Assembly: GCA_030674185.1 (NCBI GenBank)
Contig: CM060306.1
Coordinates: forward strand, 34,664,481 to 34,728,480
Direction: 5' to 3'
From: Monoplex corrugatus
Lineage: Eukaryota > Mollusca > Gastropoda > Littorinimorpha > Ranellidae
DNA length: 64,000 nucleotides
Positions 33,545 through 43,768 of this stretch are shown piece after piece. Below the pieces are notes generated by a model, which worked only from the letters and a program-made list of their open reading frames with translations, made no database searches and was not told the origin of the DNA. Numbering within the stretch: the first letter of the stretch is position 1; every line of letters begins with the position of its first letter. The translations under genes and the position numbers were made by a program.

Positions 33545-35387
33545 ACACACACGGCTATAAATGGGGAGAAAGAATAAAAACAATGGAAAATTATAGAGAG
33601 CATATTATATACAATTATATATTGCAATGTGATTCCCCTCCGAGTGGAGACAGGCTGCAGAGGGGATTGAGTGAGGTCAGGATTTTATGCAGAGGAGAAA
33701 AGGTGAGTTTTGAGAGCGGACTTGAAGGAGACAAAAGTAGGTTGCTGACGGACTGAGAGAGGAAGTTTGTTCCAGGAGATCGGACCAGAAACAGAAGGCT
33801 CGTGGACCATAGGTATTGAGCTTAGTGCGTGGAAAGCGAAAAGTCAAGAGGGTCGGAGGCAGAGCGGAGGGTACGTGAGGGAAGATAGATCTCAAGTAGG
33901 CTTGACAGGTAATCCGGGGCTGCGTTATTGAGGCTTTTGTAGCACATGGTGTCTAGTTTGTACTGTATGCGCTTTGATACAGGGAGCCAGTGAAGTTGTG
34001 CCAGGAGAGGAGATATGTGGTCAGCTTTTTTCTTTTTGAGTACAAGGCGTGCAGCATTGTTTTGAATGCGCTGTAGGATGTGAGTGGTGGAGGCAGGAAG
34101 ACCGGACAGGAGTGAATTGCAATAGTCAATGCGAGACATTATGAAGGAGAGAACGAGTTTTGCAGTTGTTTCCACAGAGAGATACTTCCTGATCAGGCTT
34201 ATACGATGGAGGTGATAGTAGCAAGATCTGGCAGTTTGAGAAACAAAGTTGTTCATGGAGAGGGTAGAGTCAATGCAGACACCAAGGTTTTTAGCTGAAT
34301 CAGAAATTGGGACTGATGTGTTACATAATGGGAGAGAAAGAGGAGGCAACTGAGAAAGTTTCTGACGGGTGCCAATGAGGATAGCTTCTGTCTTATCATT
34401 TAGCTGAAGTTTGTTGTATGTCATCCAATTTTTGATGTCCGAGTAACACTCAGTGGTGCGAGTCAGGAGGCGCTGTATATTGTCAGGTGAGTCACTGTCT
34501 TGAAGTTGGGTGTCATCAGCATAGAAGTGGTGTTTTATAGAGTGGGAGTTGATGATGGTGGACAGGGGGGAGGTGTAAAGAGTGAAAAGAACAGGGCCAA
34601 GGACAGATTCTTGTGGAACACCACAGGTCAGGTATGCAGGTTGAGAGTAAGTGCCATTGATGAGAACAGTTTGTTTTCTGTTTGATAGATAAGAAGTGAA
34701 CCAGGAGAGAGCAATGTCAGAGATGCCAAAAGTATGATGAAATCTAGAAAGGAGAATACCATGATCAATGGTATCAAAGGCTGCAGACAGATCAAGGAGT
34801 GTGAGGAGAGAGACTTTGCCAGTATCTGTTGCAAGGAGGAGATTGTTGAGAATGTGTAGCAAGGCAGTTTCAGTGCTATGGCACTGGCAGTAGGCTGACT
34901 GGAAAGGATTGAGGAGATTGTTGGCAGACAGGTGAGAGTTCAGTTGGTTGAGGACAACTTTTTCAAGCAGTTTTGACAAGAAAGATTAGAGATAGGCCGG
35001 TAATTTTTCAGTTCATTTGGGTCTAAATTGTATTTCTTTAGGAGAGGGTGAACAATAGCAGACTTGAAAGAATCTGGGACAGTTCCAGTTTGGAGAGAAG
35101 TGTTGATGATGTCAGTGATGAATGGGAGGAGCGTAGGGAGACAGTCAGAGTAGAGAGAACCTGGAAGAGGATCCAGTTCGCAGGTTTTGAACGACATGGA
35201 TCTGATTGTGTTGAGAATTTCTTCTTGTGAGACTGGGGTAAGAGTAGTAAGAGGTGTGCCAGAGAAAGAAGGGTCAGGTGGGCATGGTTGACAGGGTGTC
35301 CTGTCAAGCCTGTCATGAAGAGTTTGTATTTTGGTGGTGAAATACTTGGAGAATACATATGGGAGTTCTTCATTTGTGTGTTTTGTT
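33321..35387 (-). mobile_element. L2/CR1-group LINE copy 2 (longest)
   Basis: Minus orientation, inserted in a higher-order repeat unit between GTGTGATTCT (33319) and TGGACTTTGTG (35389), which are adjacent in other units. The 3' end has a TTATTATT tail, ATATAGCGC and a CA microsatellite. Coding starts with the linker before RT and runs to the natural stop, so the endonuclease part is missing. Confidence 0.85.
33677..35370 (-). pseudogene. L2/CR1 LINE reverse transcriptase, frameshifted
   Basis: Three frames overlap. 35197-34940 carries KTCELDPLPGSLYSDCLPT and LDPNELKNYRPISNLS. 34979-33822 carries LLTLLDLSAAFDTIDHGILL (motif A), CGVPQESVLGPVLFTLYTSP (motif B), HHFYADDTQL (motif C) and LHWLPVSKRIQYKL. 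The last frame carries the C-terminus. Frameshifts lie near 34975 and 33850. Motif B has Glu where the paralogue has Gly (GVPQGSVLGP), and a codon is deleted in LQLNDKTEA (paralogue LQLNDDKTEA). The element is non-functional, but its reverse-transcriptase core is recognisable throughout. Confidence 0.85.
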
Positions 35388-35493
35388 GTGGACTTTGTGT
35401 TAAGCTGTTTGTGGGGGAGAGAGTCTGTACATCATTATTATTGATATTATCATGATCATGAGTATATTATTCTCTTTGGTATGATGATGATGG

Positions 35494-36656
35494 TCAAACC
35501 GTTCTCATCAATGGCACTTACTCTCAACCTGCATACCTGACCTGTGGTGTTCCACAAGGATCTGTCCTTGGCCCTGTTCTTTTCACTCTTTACACCTCCC
35601 CCCTGTCCACCATCACCAACTCCCATTCTATAAAACACCACTTCTATGCTGATGACACCCAACTTCAAGACAGTGACTCACCTGATAATATACAGCGCCT
35701 GTTGACTCGCACCACTGAGTGTTACTCGGGACATTAAGAACTGGATGACACACAATAGACTTCAGCTTAATGACGACAAAACAGAAGCTATCCTCATTGG
35801 CACCCGTCAGAAACTTTCTCAGCTGCCTCCTCTTTCTCTCCCATTATGTAACACATCAGTCCCAATTTCTGATTCAGCTAAAAACCTTGGTGTCTGCATT
35901 GACTCTACCCTCTCCATGAACAACTTTGTTTCTCAAACTGCCAGATCCTGCTACTATCATCTCCATCGTATAAAGCTGATCAGGAAGTATCTCTCTGTGG
36001 AAACAACTGCAAAACTCGTTCTCTCCTTCATAATGTCTCGCATTGACTATTGCAATTCACTCCTGTCTAGTCTTCCTGCCTCCACCATTCACATCCTACA
36101 GCGCATTCAAAACAATGCTGCACGCCTTGTACTCAAAAAGAAAAAAGCTGACCACATATCTCCTCTCCTGGCACAACTTCACTGGCTCCCTGTATCAAAG
36201 CGCATACAGTACAAACTAGACACCATGTGCTACAAAAGCCTCAATAACGCAGCCCCCGATTACCTGTCAAGCCTACTTGAGATCTATGTTCCCTCACGTA
36301 CCCTCCGCTCTGCCTCTGATCCTCTGACTCTTCGCTTTCCACGCACTAAGCTCAATACCTATGGTCCACGAGCCTTCTCTGTTTCTGGTCCACTCTCCTG
36401 GAACAAACTTCCTCTCTCAGTCCGTCAGCAACCTACTTTTGTCTCCTTCAAGTCCGCTCTCAAAACTCACCTTTTCTCTCCTGCATAAAATCCTAACCTC
36501 ACTCAACCCTCCCCTCTGCAGCCTGTCTCCGCTCGGAGGGAATCACATGGTTATAATATATAATTGTATGCTATGCTCTCTATAATTTTCCATTGCTTTT
36601 ATTCTTGCTTTTATTGCTTTTATTCTTTCTCCCCATTTATAGCCATGCGTGTGTGT

Positions 36657-36691
<35 letters not shown>

Positions 36692-36826
36692 TGTCTGTAT
36701 GTGTGCGTGCGTGTGTGTGCGAGCGTGCGTGCCTGCGTGTGTGTCTGCTTCAGCGCTTAGATTTGATTTTATCAAGATTTTGCGCTATATAAATATTGTA
36801 ATTATTATTATTATTATTATTATTAT
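35494..36826 (+). mobile_element. L2/CR1-group LINE copy 3 (5'-truncated, opposite strand)
   Basis: Plus orientation, starting inside RT (equivalent of QTVLINGTYSQPAYLT) and ending in ATATAGCGC-type 3' sequence read outward as GCGCTATATAAATATTG then an ATT tail. The tail merges with host ATC triplets. It is head-to-head with copy 2, about 105 bp apart. Confidence 0.85.
35497..36488 (+). pseudogene. L2/CR1 LINE RT C-terminal two thirds, one frameshift
   Basis: It contains CGVPQGSVLGPVLFTLYTSP and HHFYADDTQLQDSDSPDN. A 1-nt insertion near 35730 (TCGGGACATT versus TCGGACAT) then breaks the frame, and the ORF at 35745-36488 continues to a natural stop with LSFIMSRIDYCNSLL and SWNKLPLSVRQQPTFVSF. 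RT motifs before B are missing. Confidence 0.85.
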
Positions 36827-37202
36827 CATCATCATCATTTGTATCATTTATCTTTTCCTCAGAGTTGAAACAGAGTGTGTGTGGGTAACTGGAGAGAGGT
36901 TAATAACAAAAAGGTCGATAGCAAATGTGTGCGAATGCACTGACATGTGTACTTTGTTTCATTTTTATTTTTTATTTTTTTATTTTTTTGCTTTTGAAGT
37001 TTTGTATGTGCTTTGAAATGGTTATAGCCCTGATATGGTTCTACACAGTCAGCTGGGTTTTAAACAAAAACAAAACAATTTGTGTGTGTGTGGTGTTTTT
37101 TGTTGTTGGTTTTTTTGTTTTTTGAGGCAGGTATTGTTTGGTATTTGTGTGGGTGTTTCGTTATTGATATTAAAGTGTGTGTGTGTGTGTGTGTGTGTGT
37201 GT

Positions 37203-37239
<37 letters not shown>

Positions 37240-37563
37240 AAGATTGATTACTTGATCATCTCTTCAGTGTGAGCGAGTGTTGTGTGTGTGTATGTGTATG
37301 CATACATGTATGTGTGTGGGTATGTGTTTGACCATCTTTCGTGTGTGTGTGTGTGCATGCGGGAATGTGTGCGGGAGTGTATGTGTGCGTGTAATGTGGT
37401 TGTGTGTGTGTTTGAGGGCGGGTATATTTTTGGTATTTGTGCGAGTGTCTTGATATTAAAATGTGTGTGTGAGAGAGAGAGAGAGAGAGAGCGCGCGGGC
37501 ATCAGGTGTGCATGTGTCCTGTCTGAACACTATGTTCATGTAAGTTGTTAACACAGGTTGTAC

Positions 37564-38089
37564 CCCCGTGGGGATACCGGGGGCTCTTTCAGTATAAATA
37601 GTATCCCCACCTTCTGGAAATTCTGTGCTAGAAATTTCCTCTTTTCTATCACTCTTTGTTTCTTTCTTCCTCCTTTGCTTTCTGTCATTTCTTCCTATCA
37701 TTTTCTGCCTTGCTGGTTCATTCACCAGCATGTATTCATTAAAGTCTTGCATACTTTTTCTTAGGATGGATAATTGGGTACATGTATGAAATGCATTTTT
37801 GGCTCTATGGAGGTGAGATATGCGGAAGCAATTTTGGGTGTATGTGTTAGTGTCCTGGTTACGTTTGAATTTGTATTCAGGTGTGTTTTTTAAATCTTCT
37901 GTTCGATGAATTGGGACAGAGTGGTCAGTGCCAGGGGCATCTCCTTAGATTATGTGTGTGAATGCATTCATAAGTATACTTTTTTTCTTTTTTTTTAAAT
38001 GCTGTTGAAGTATTGTGTATGTTGTGAAACTGTCATAAACCTTATATGGCTGTACGCTGTCAGCTGGGCTTTAAACAAAAATAACAATG
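37564..38089 (+). mobile_element. Retroposon family A, complete copy with 13-bp target-site duplication
   Basis: It is bounded by identical ACACAGGTTGTAC at 37551-37563 and 38090-38102. The 5' end is CCCCGTGGGGATACCGGGGG. GTGGGGATAC pairs perfectly with GTATCCCCAC 24 bp downstream, and GGAAATT then pairs with AATTTCC. The 3' end is TCAGCTGGGCTTTAAAC then AAAAATAACAATG. It is 526 bp with no ORF. Confidence 0.85.
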
Positions 38090-38102
38090 ACACAGGTTGT
38101 AC

Positions 38103-38560
38103 TCATGCCATGGGTGGTGGTGTTTTTGAAACTGTGGACATGGAACTGCATAGTGCCATGGAATTTGTGTTGATGTAGACAGAAAATTGTCAGATTAGGA
38201 ACTTTTCCCCATAGATTGTGGTTTGTGATTTACAGCACTACAATCTTTTGTTACACATTATTGTAATGTTTTCCATAGACTTCAGTAAACTTGTGATACA
38301 CAACTAGTATCAGAGCAGGGCAATATGTTTTCAGTACACCATCATTGAAACTTGGCCCAGAGTTGAGTAATTCTTGTCAGAATGTTAACAAGATGAAAGC
38401 AAAGCAGTGTCGCCCTAATGACAAAAAGTTTTCAGTCCCTGTTGTCGAAGTGTTCACAAAATTCACAATTTCACAGTAAACACTGCCCACTTAGGACCTG
38501 GCCCACCCAGCTTGTCATGACAATGACGTGATATGATGTGCACAATACCCACACACTATA
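38103..38560. other. No recognised feature
   Basis: Unique AT-rich sequence. I see no family or clear splice signal. Confidence 0.4.
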
Positions 38561-38569
38561 TAGGTGGCA

Positions 38570-39065
38570 GCACGCTCGAAGGGAGTGCGACTGCCTTCAG
38601 GCTAGTTGCATGATGGGAAGATGTGATGCCCACCAAGAGCCTAAAGTACTGAAGGTGGCCTCACAGTCAGAAGGGAGTGTTCCCGTCTTCAGGCTGGTTT
38701 TGTGATGGGAACAATGAAGTATTGACTTCGATCTGACATGACGTGCAACCATCAAGAGCCCAGCACACTGTAGGTGGCAGCACACTCAAGATGGGAGTAC
38801 CGCTGCCGTCAGGCTGGTTTTGTGATGGCAGCACAATCAGAGGGGAGTGTTCCCATTTTCAGGCTGGTTTTGTAATGGGAACAATGAACTATTGACTTCG
38901 ATCTGACATGACGTGCAATCATCAAGAGCCCAGCACACTGTAGGTGGCAGCACACTCAAGATGGAGATGGCTGCTGCCTTCAGGCTGGTTTTGCGATGGC
39001 AGCAGTCTAGTGCTAATGTCCACCAAGAGTCCAGTACTCTGTAGGTGGCAGCACACATGCAGGAG
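38570..39065. repeat. About 168-bp tandem repeat, roughly three units
   Basis: GTGTTCCCGTCTTCAGGCTG (38677) and GTGTTCCCATTTTCAGGCTG (38845) are 168 bp apart. Both are followed by ATTGACTTCGATCTGACATG and AGCCCAGCACACTGTAGGTG. Partial units flank them. Confidence 0.8.
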
Positions 39066-40020
39066 TGACCTCAACCTCTGGTGGGCCATGTATTGGGACT
39101 ATGCTGACATTTTGAGTGTGCAGCACTTTGCTGTTGGGTCAGATCATGGCTGTGGTGGGCCATTTGGAAATGGTAGCTCGTTGATATGGGAAAAAGTCCT
39201 TTGTTGCTTTCATAGTGTTTGTATTTACAGGTTTGTGCTAGGTCAGGTGGAAAGAGAGAGAGGAAAGGAAAAATAGGAAAAAAAGAAAAAAAGGGGAGGG
39301 AAAAAGGGAAACGTTCTGTGTGTTAGCAAGAGAAGAATGTAGCCCATACAAGAACAGAAAGCAGCACAGCAGCAACAACAAATACATGACTATGACAGTT
39401 CCTGGACCAGTTTTGTGTGCATGTGTGGAATGGGTGTGACGTGCTGATTTAAAAAAAAAAAAAAAAGTCAGAAAAGAAAAAAAGAAAAGAAAAAAAAAAA
39501 CATACTGTGTAGATTGCAAACCTGTTTCTAGAAAGATCTTCGGTGGTTCATGACTGGCTGCTGGCAGCATGGGACACCTACAGTATTATGATGTGACAGT
39601 GCGTCATTGTGATCTTCATCCTGTGACACTGTGTGCTGTTACCTGTCAGAAACGTGCAGTCACATGCAGTCGTCATCGTGATCTTCACTGTTTGATCAGG
39701 AATTGTTCGCAACGCTCGTTGGAAAAAGGCGCTCGGCATAAGCAGTTTCAGTCTTGGTTGGATCATGGGGGACATTAGCGGCAACCTTGTGATCGTCACT
39801 GCGTCTTGGTGGATTGTGTAAAATGTGAAGTGACAACATAATCATTGTGATCTTCAGTGCATCATAAGTGGTGTGATATGCATGTATTGTGTGAAGGCTG
39901 AACTGGTGCACTCCGTGATCAGTTTCGGTTGTTGGAAAAAGACTGTGTGCAGAAGATGGTGGACAAAGGCAAAGAAAACTCCTCCATCACATATTTGCAG
40001 TGATTTTTTTTAAAGTGGAT
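39066..40020. other. No recognised gene; purine-rich and poly-A stretches
   Basis: 39240-39310 is GA-rich and 39450-39500 is A-rich. From 39580 to 39780 there are loosely repeated GTGATCTTCA and ACATGCAGTC motifs. No ORF has a recognisable domain. Confidence 0.4.
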
Positions 40021-40029
40021 CTGTGGTGT

Positions 40030-40280
40030 CATGGGGCACTACTTTTCCTGGAGTGACAGACCAGGGGACCACTTTTCCTGGTGGCAGGGATGCTTATGAT
40101 TGTGGTGTGAAGAACTCAAGTTCCTGGGAATGAATGACTTTGTGGTGTGTGGAGGCCTGAAGTTCCTGGGAACAAAATGACCCTGTGTTTCATGTGATTC
40201 GTACAGGACTTAAGTTCCTGGGAAGGAATGACCTTGTGTATTATGGCAGTGTGTGGGGGACTTAAGTTTCTTAGGATAGA
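40030..40280. repeat. About 50-bp degenerate repeat, four to five units
   Basis: CTCAAGTTCCTGGGAATGAA, CTGAAGTTCCTGGGAACAAA, CTTAAGTTCCTGGGAAGGAA and CTTAAGTTTCTTAGGAT recur about every 50-60 bp, each followed by TGACCTTGTG-like text. Two ACTTTTCCTGG units precede them. Confidence 0.7.
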
Positions 40281-41335
40281 TAAACAACCATCTTTTATGA
40301 TGGTGCATGTGAGCTGAGGGCTGTTTGGATCTGTAATGTGTGTCCCTTTACTTTGTGATGTGGAGTGTGTAGAATTGGGTTGAAAGTGTGAATGTTGTGT
40401 TGTGTGTATTCAGCGTATGCTAGTGTGAGATGGATTATTTTTCTTGCCTTTCTTCCCTTGTCATTTTCTTTTAATACTGTGTATGGGTTTTCTGTATGTG
40501 CATTTTTTAGGTTTTGTTTTTGAAGGGGCATGTAGTATTTGTGTGTGCATATGGTGTGTGTGTGAGTTACGTGTGTGTGTGTGCTTTTTTTTTTCTTTGA
40601 CGTATATGTGTGTTCTTGTATTTTTTTTTCAAATCCTCTGATGTATGGTTTCTCACTTTGCTGGGCATGGGACAGGGGTGGGTGATGGTGGCGGTGGTGA
40701 TGGTGGTTGGTTTATGTGGACATGGGTGTGTGTTTGTGTGGACATGGGCCTGTGTGTGTGTGTGTGTGTGTGTGTAGTTTGGTGCACATGTGCTCAAATA
40801 CACTGATTCTTCTTCTGATGAGTCTGCATTTTGAAAAAGTACAAGTAATTTTCCTCAAATTAAATTTGCAAGACAAAACCCAGAAAGAGAGAAAAGGAAA
40901 AAAAAGACATGCTCCATGATACGAATAGTAAGAACCTAACATAGAAAAAAAAATGACAACAAGGAGCTCTTAGACAAGAGATTAGACAAGATTCAAAACA
41001 ACCAAAAAAGTGAAGAGCAAGGAAGTCTCCTTATTACAAAAATTGGAAAACACATAAAAACGTAAAACAGAGAGATGGTGTAGCTTCAAGCATAGCTAAG
41101 ATTAAAGAGTGACTCACAATTCTTGGGAACAATTTGATGGACCACCTCTCCTCCTTAAAAAAACAAACAAACAAAAAATAACAGCAATGAAGAAAAAACA
41201 AAAAGTACAGTTTGTGCTGACATTTAGGCAAAATTGTTCACTTGACAACGGTGGAAATAGGAAAGTTCAGGGTTCATTACTCTCTCACTCATGAATTCAT
41301 AGTCTGTCATTCATTAGCTTATCTGTTTGATTTCA
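40281..41335. other. No recognised gene; short GT runs
   Basis: GT runs lie near 40550-40585 and 40747-40776. 40870-41220 is A-rich. No protein family or repeat family was identified. Confidence 0.4.
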
Positions 41336-41509
41336 CAGTTACTGTTGTTCTCAAAGTTGACTGTTGTTTTCTAAGTTACTGTTCTCTGAATTTCTGTTGT
41401 TGTCCAGGTTATTATTATCCGTTGCTCTCCAGGTTACTGTTCTCCACGTTACTGTTCTCATTACTATTGTTCGCCATATTACTGTTGTTTACCAAGTTAC
41501 TGTTGTTCT
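41336..41509. repeat. TTACTGTTGTTCTCCA minisatellite, left part
   Basis: Units of about 18-20 bp (GTTACTGTTGTTCTCCAAG and variants). The array is split by retroposon A and resumes at 41989. Confidence 0.75.
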
Positions 41510-41988
41510 CCCCCTCCGGTGGGGACGCTGGGTACTCTTTCAGTATGAATAATATCCCCACCTTCCAGAAATTGTATGCTAGAAATTTCCTCTTTTATGC
41601 CATGCTTCTTTGCTTTCTGTCATTTCTTCCTATCATTTTTTGCCTTACTGGTCCATTCAGTGATTCACCTGTATGTGTTTGATAAAGTCTTCATACATTT
41701 TCTTAGGATTGATAATTGGGTACATGTATTAAGTGCATTTTTGACTCTAGGGAAATGAGATATGCGGAAGCAATTTTAGGTAATTTAGGCCTGTTTTTGC
41801 TACATGCTCTAGTGTCCATAGTTATGTTTAAATTTGCATTCAGGGATGTTTTTTTAATTCCCTTGTGTGATAAATTGGACTGGTCAGTGCGAGGGACATC
41901 TTAGATTATGTGCACGAATGCGTTGACAGCCATGATATGACTTCACAGTCATTGAGTCAGCTGGTCTTTAAACAAAAAATAGCAATAA
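41510..41988 (+). mobile_element. Retroposon family A copy inserted in a minisatellite
   Basis: The 5' CCGGTGGGGACGCTGGGTAC and AATATCCCCACCTTCC keep the hairpin arms GTGGGGA/TCCCCAC. The 3' end is GTCAGCTGGTCTTTAAACAA. The target duplication is not clear because the host is itself repetitive. Confidence 0.75.
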
Positions 41989-42340
41989 GTGTTATTCTTC
42001 TCGTTACTTCTGTTCTCCTGTTTACTCTTGTTCTCCAGTTTACTCTTGTTCTCTAGTTTACTCTTGTTCTCCACGTTACTCTTGTTCTCCAGGTTAATGT
42101 TCAAGTTTCGGAAGTTTTCTAACTTTCTGTTCAATTTCTGTTCGATTACTGTTGTTGTCCAGCTTACGGTTGTTCTCCAAGTTACTGTTGTTCTCCAGAT
42201 TACTAAATATTCTCAAAGTCACTGGTCACATTACAGGTGCTCTTTAAGTTAGTTGTTCTCCAAGTGACTGGTGTCTCCAATTGGTTGTTCTGCAAGTTAA
42301 GGTTGTTATTCCAGTTACAAGTTAATTTGATATTTTCTAT
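41989..42340. repeat. TTACTGTTGTTCTCCA minisatellite, right part
   Basis: GTTTACTCTTGTTCTCCAG-type units about 20 bp long recur to about 42210, then become irregular. Confidence 0.75.
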
Positions 42341-42690
42341 CAAAGTGAAATAGGTGAATTTAGATTTCCATTGCTTTTACAACTTCTATTATTTCATTAG
42401 GTGTGTTGTAATGTTAAATTAGAATATTTTGATTTTAGATGTTCTTTTTTAGAATATAATTTACAGACTGTGTTGGTAATATCATTGTGGAATACATATT
42501 GCAGTTGCTCTGAGTATCTAGTATTGTGATAACATTGGGGAACACATTTGACTTGCTCTGAGTATCTTGTTATTTTTATGATAATGTTTTATATAACATA
42601 TTCCAGTTGATCTGAATATCTCAACATTATGACAATGATAACTAATATTGTGGACTAGCTATTTCAGCCTGTTGCTCTGAGTATCTTATG
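42341..42690. repeat. Degenerate about 70-bp repeat with TTGCTCTGAGTATCT
   Basis: TTGCTCTGAGTATCTAG, TTGCTCTGAGTATCTTG, TTGATCTGAATATCTC and TTGCTCTGAGTATCTTATG recur at about 70-80 bp intervals between 42490 and 42690. Upstream of that is unique AT-rich sequence. Confidence 0.6.
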
Positions 42691-42925
42691 GTTATAATGA
42701 TGTAAGTACCTTAGCATGATTATGATGACATAGCGTATTATGATCACATAGCATGAATGTGATTACATAGCATGATTATTTTTATATATAACATGGCATG
42801 ATTATGATTATATAGGTATCTTAACATGATTATGATGACAGCATAATTATGATTACATAGCATGATTATGATGACATAGCATGATGATGATGACATAGCA
42901 TGATTACGATGACATTATGGAGCGC
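42691..42925. repeat. About 20-bp ATGATTATGATGACATAGC repeat
   Basis: Imperfect units CATGATTATGATGACATAG and CATGATTATGATTACATAG recur about a dozen times with variable spacing. Confidence 0.8.
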
Positions 42926-43030
42926 ATAGTCCAGCTGCTCACAGACCGGGAGCATTATGATAGTAGAACATGCAGGACTGTCCAAAATATTGGTATTTTC
43001 TGAATGATGATTGATGTAGACATGCATTGA

Positions 43031-43350
43031 ATAGGGGATGTTGGGAGAAGGGAAATGTGGGAGAGGAAAAATGGGTAGGGAGAGGTGTTCGGGAGGGAGG
43101 GAAAAGTTAGGGAATGAGGGAAGGGGAAATGGAGGAGGTTGAGAGGGAGGGAAAGGGTTGGGAAGAGAGGAAAGGGGGTTGGGGTGGGAGGGAAGGGGGT
43201 TTGGGTGGAGGGAAGGGGATTGGGGTGGGAGGGAAGGGGGTTGGGAAGGGGTTGGGATGGGTGGGAAGGGGTTGGGGTGGGATGGAAGGGATAGGGAGGG
43301 AGAGGGTTGGGAGGGAGGGGGTCTGGGGAGGAGGGAGGTGGGACAGGGTG
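43031..43350. repeat. Purine-rich G-run tract with G-quadruplex potential
   Basis: Irregular units of GGGAAGGGGGTTGGGGTGGG extend for 320 bp with very few pyrimidines other than T on the plus strand. Many stretches of four or more G-runs lie within 30 bases. The Gly/Arg and Pro-rich frames (for example 42866-43519 minus) are compositional. Confidence 0.85.
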
Positions 43351-43402
43351 TGCGTGTGAATGTGTGTTTCGGATGTAACGGCTTGTTTTCTTTCTGTTTC
43401 AG

Positions 43403-43446
43403 ATGAGAAGTCACCTGGAGATGATGGTGGACCTTCTGAACTAAAG
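43403..43446 (+). other. Exon-like segment E2 (micro-exon)
   Basis: The acceptor TTTTCTTTCTGTTTCAG (ends 43402) is followed by 44 bp ending CTAAAG and then ATAAGTGG, where a donor would normally read GTAAGT. In the E1/E3 phase it reads EKSPGDDGGPSELK and, read through, stops at 43470. The sequence aligns with E3, with a shared ACCTGGAG..GATGATGGTGG core. Function is unknown. Confidence 0.35.
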
Positions 43447-43491
43447 ATAAGTGGTTTATATGTCTATTAATGTTTAAACGTTTTCTTTGTT

Positions 43492-43768
43492 GATGGGCAT
43501 GCATGGTGGGTGTTTTCATGTTTCTATAAGCCAGACACTGACATGGCTTACAGGATTTTTAACATGCATATTACATGCGTATTTGACATTTTTTGTGCGT
43601 ATACACAGGAAAGGATGGGTCTGGACAGTGGCAGGACTGCCTACATGCTGACCTGGAAGATTGGGAAAAAACTCCATCTTTTTCCCACCAGGCAGAGGCT
43701 CTAGGCGGATCGAACCCAGACCTTCCTATTGGAAGGCAGACATTTACCCACATTGCTACTATGCCCAT
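43492..43768 (-). mobile_element. SINE family S1 copy with tRNA-like head
   Basis: The minus strand begins GGGCATAGTAGCAATGTGGG, then GGAAGGTCTGGGTTCGATCC (box B). The body includes GTCAGTGTCTGGCTTATAG and a trailing GCATGCCCATC. It matches the copies at 0.8-1.2 and 2.7-3.7 kb. Confidence 0.75.

Larger units (their letters stand above)
27690..37550 (+). repeat. GT-rich higher-order repeat mosaic
   Basis: Blocks recur in the same order and always on the plus strand. The first is AAGATTGATTACTTGACCAT (about 28088, 29092, 30935, 31538, 32186, 32612 and 37239). Then TTTGACCATCTTTCATGTG, GGTATTGTTTGGTATTTGTG, CAGCCCTTCAGAAGCTGTGA (29743, 30497, 31746, 32893 and 33263), GGGGGAGAGAGTCTGTACAT, CCTCAGAGTTGAAACAGAG and GATATGGCTCTACACAGTCA. 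They are separated by variable GT runs, and spacing ranges from about 0.4 to 1.6 kb. No coding sequence was found. Two LINEs and a full retroposon A copy sit inside. Many CVCV-type frames here are repeat artefacts. Confidence 0.85.

Noticed and set aside
37564..37620. Calling the retroposon A 5' end an HDV-like ribozyme
   Set aside because: Nested pairing is possible, but there is no room for both helices as an HDV double pseudoknot, and no catalytic core could be recognised by eye.
42866..43519. 217-residue Pro/Ser-rich minus-strand ORF
   Set aside because: It is the complement of the G-run tract, and its composition explains the open frame.
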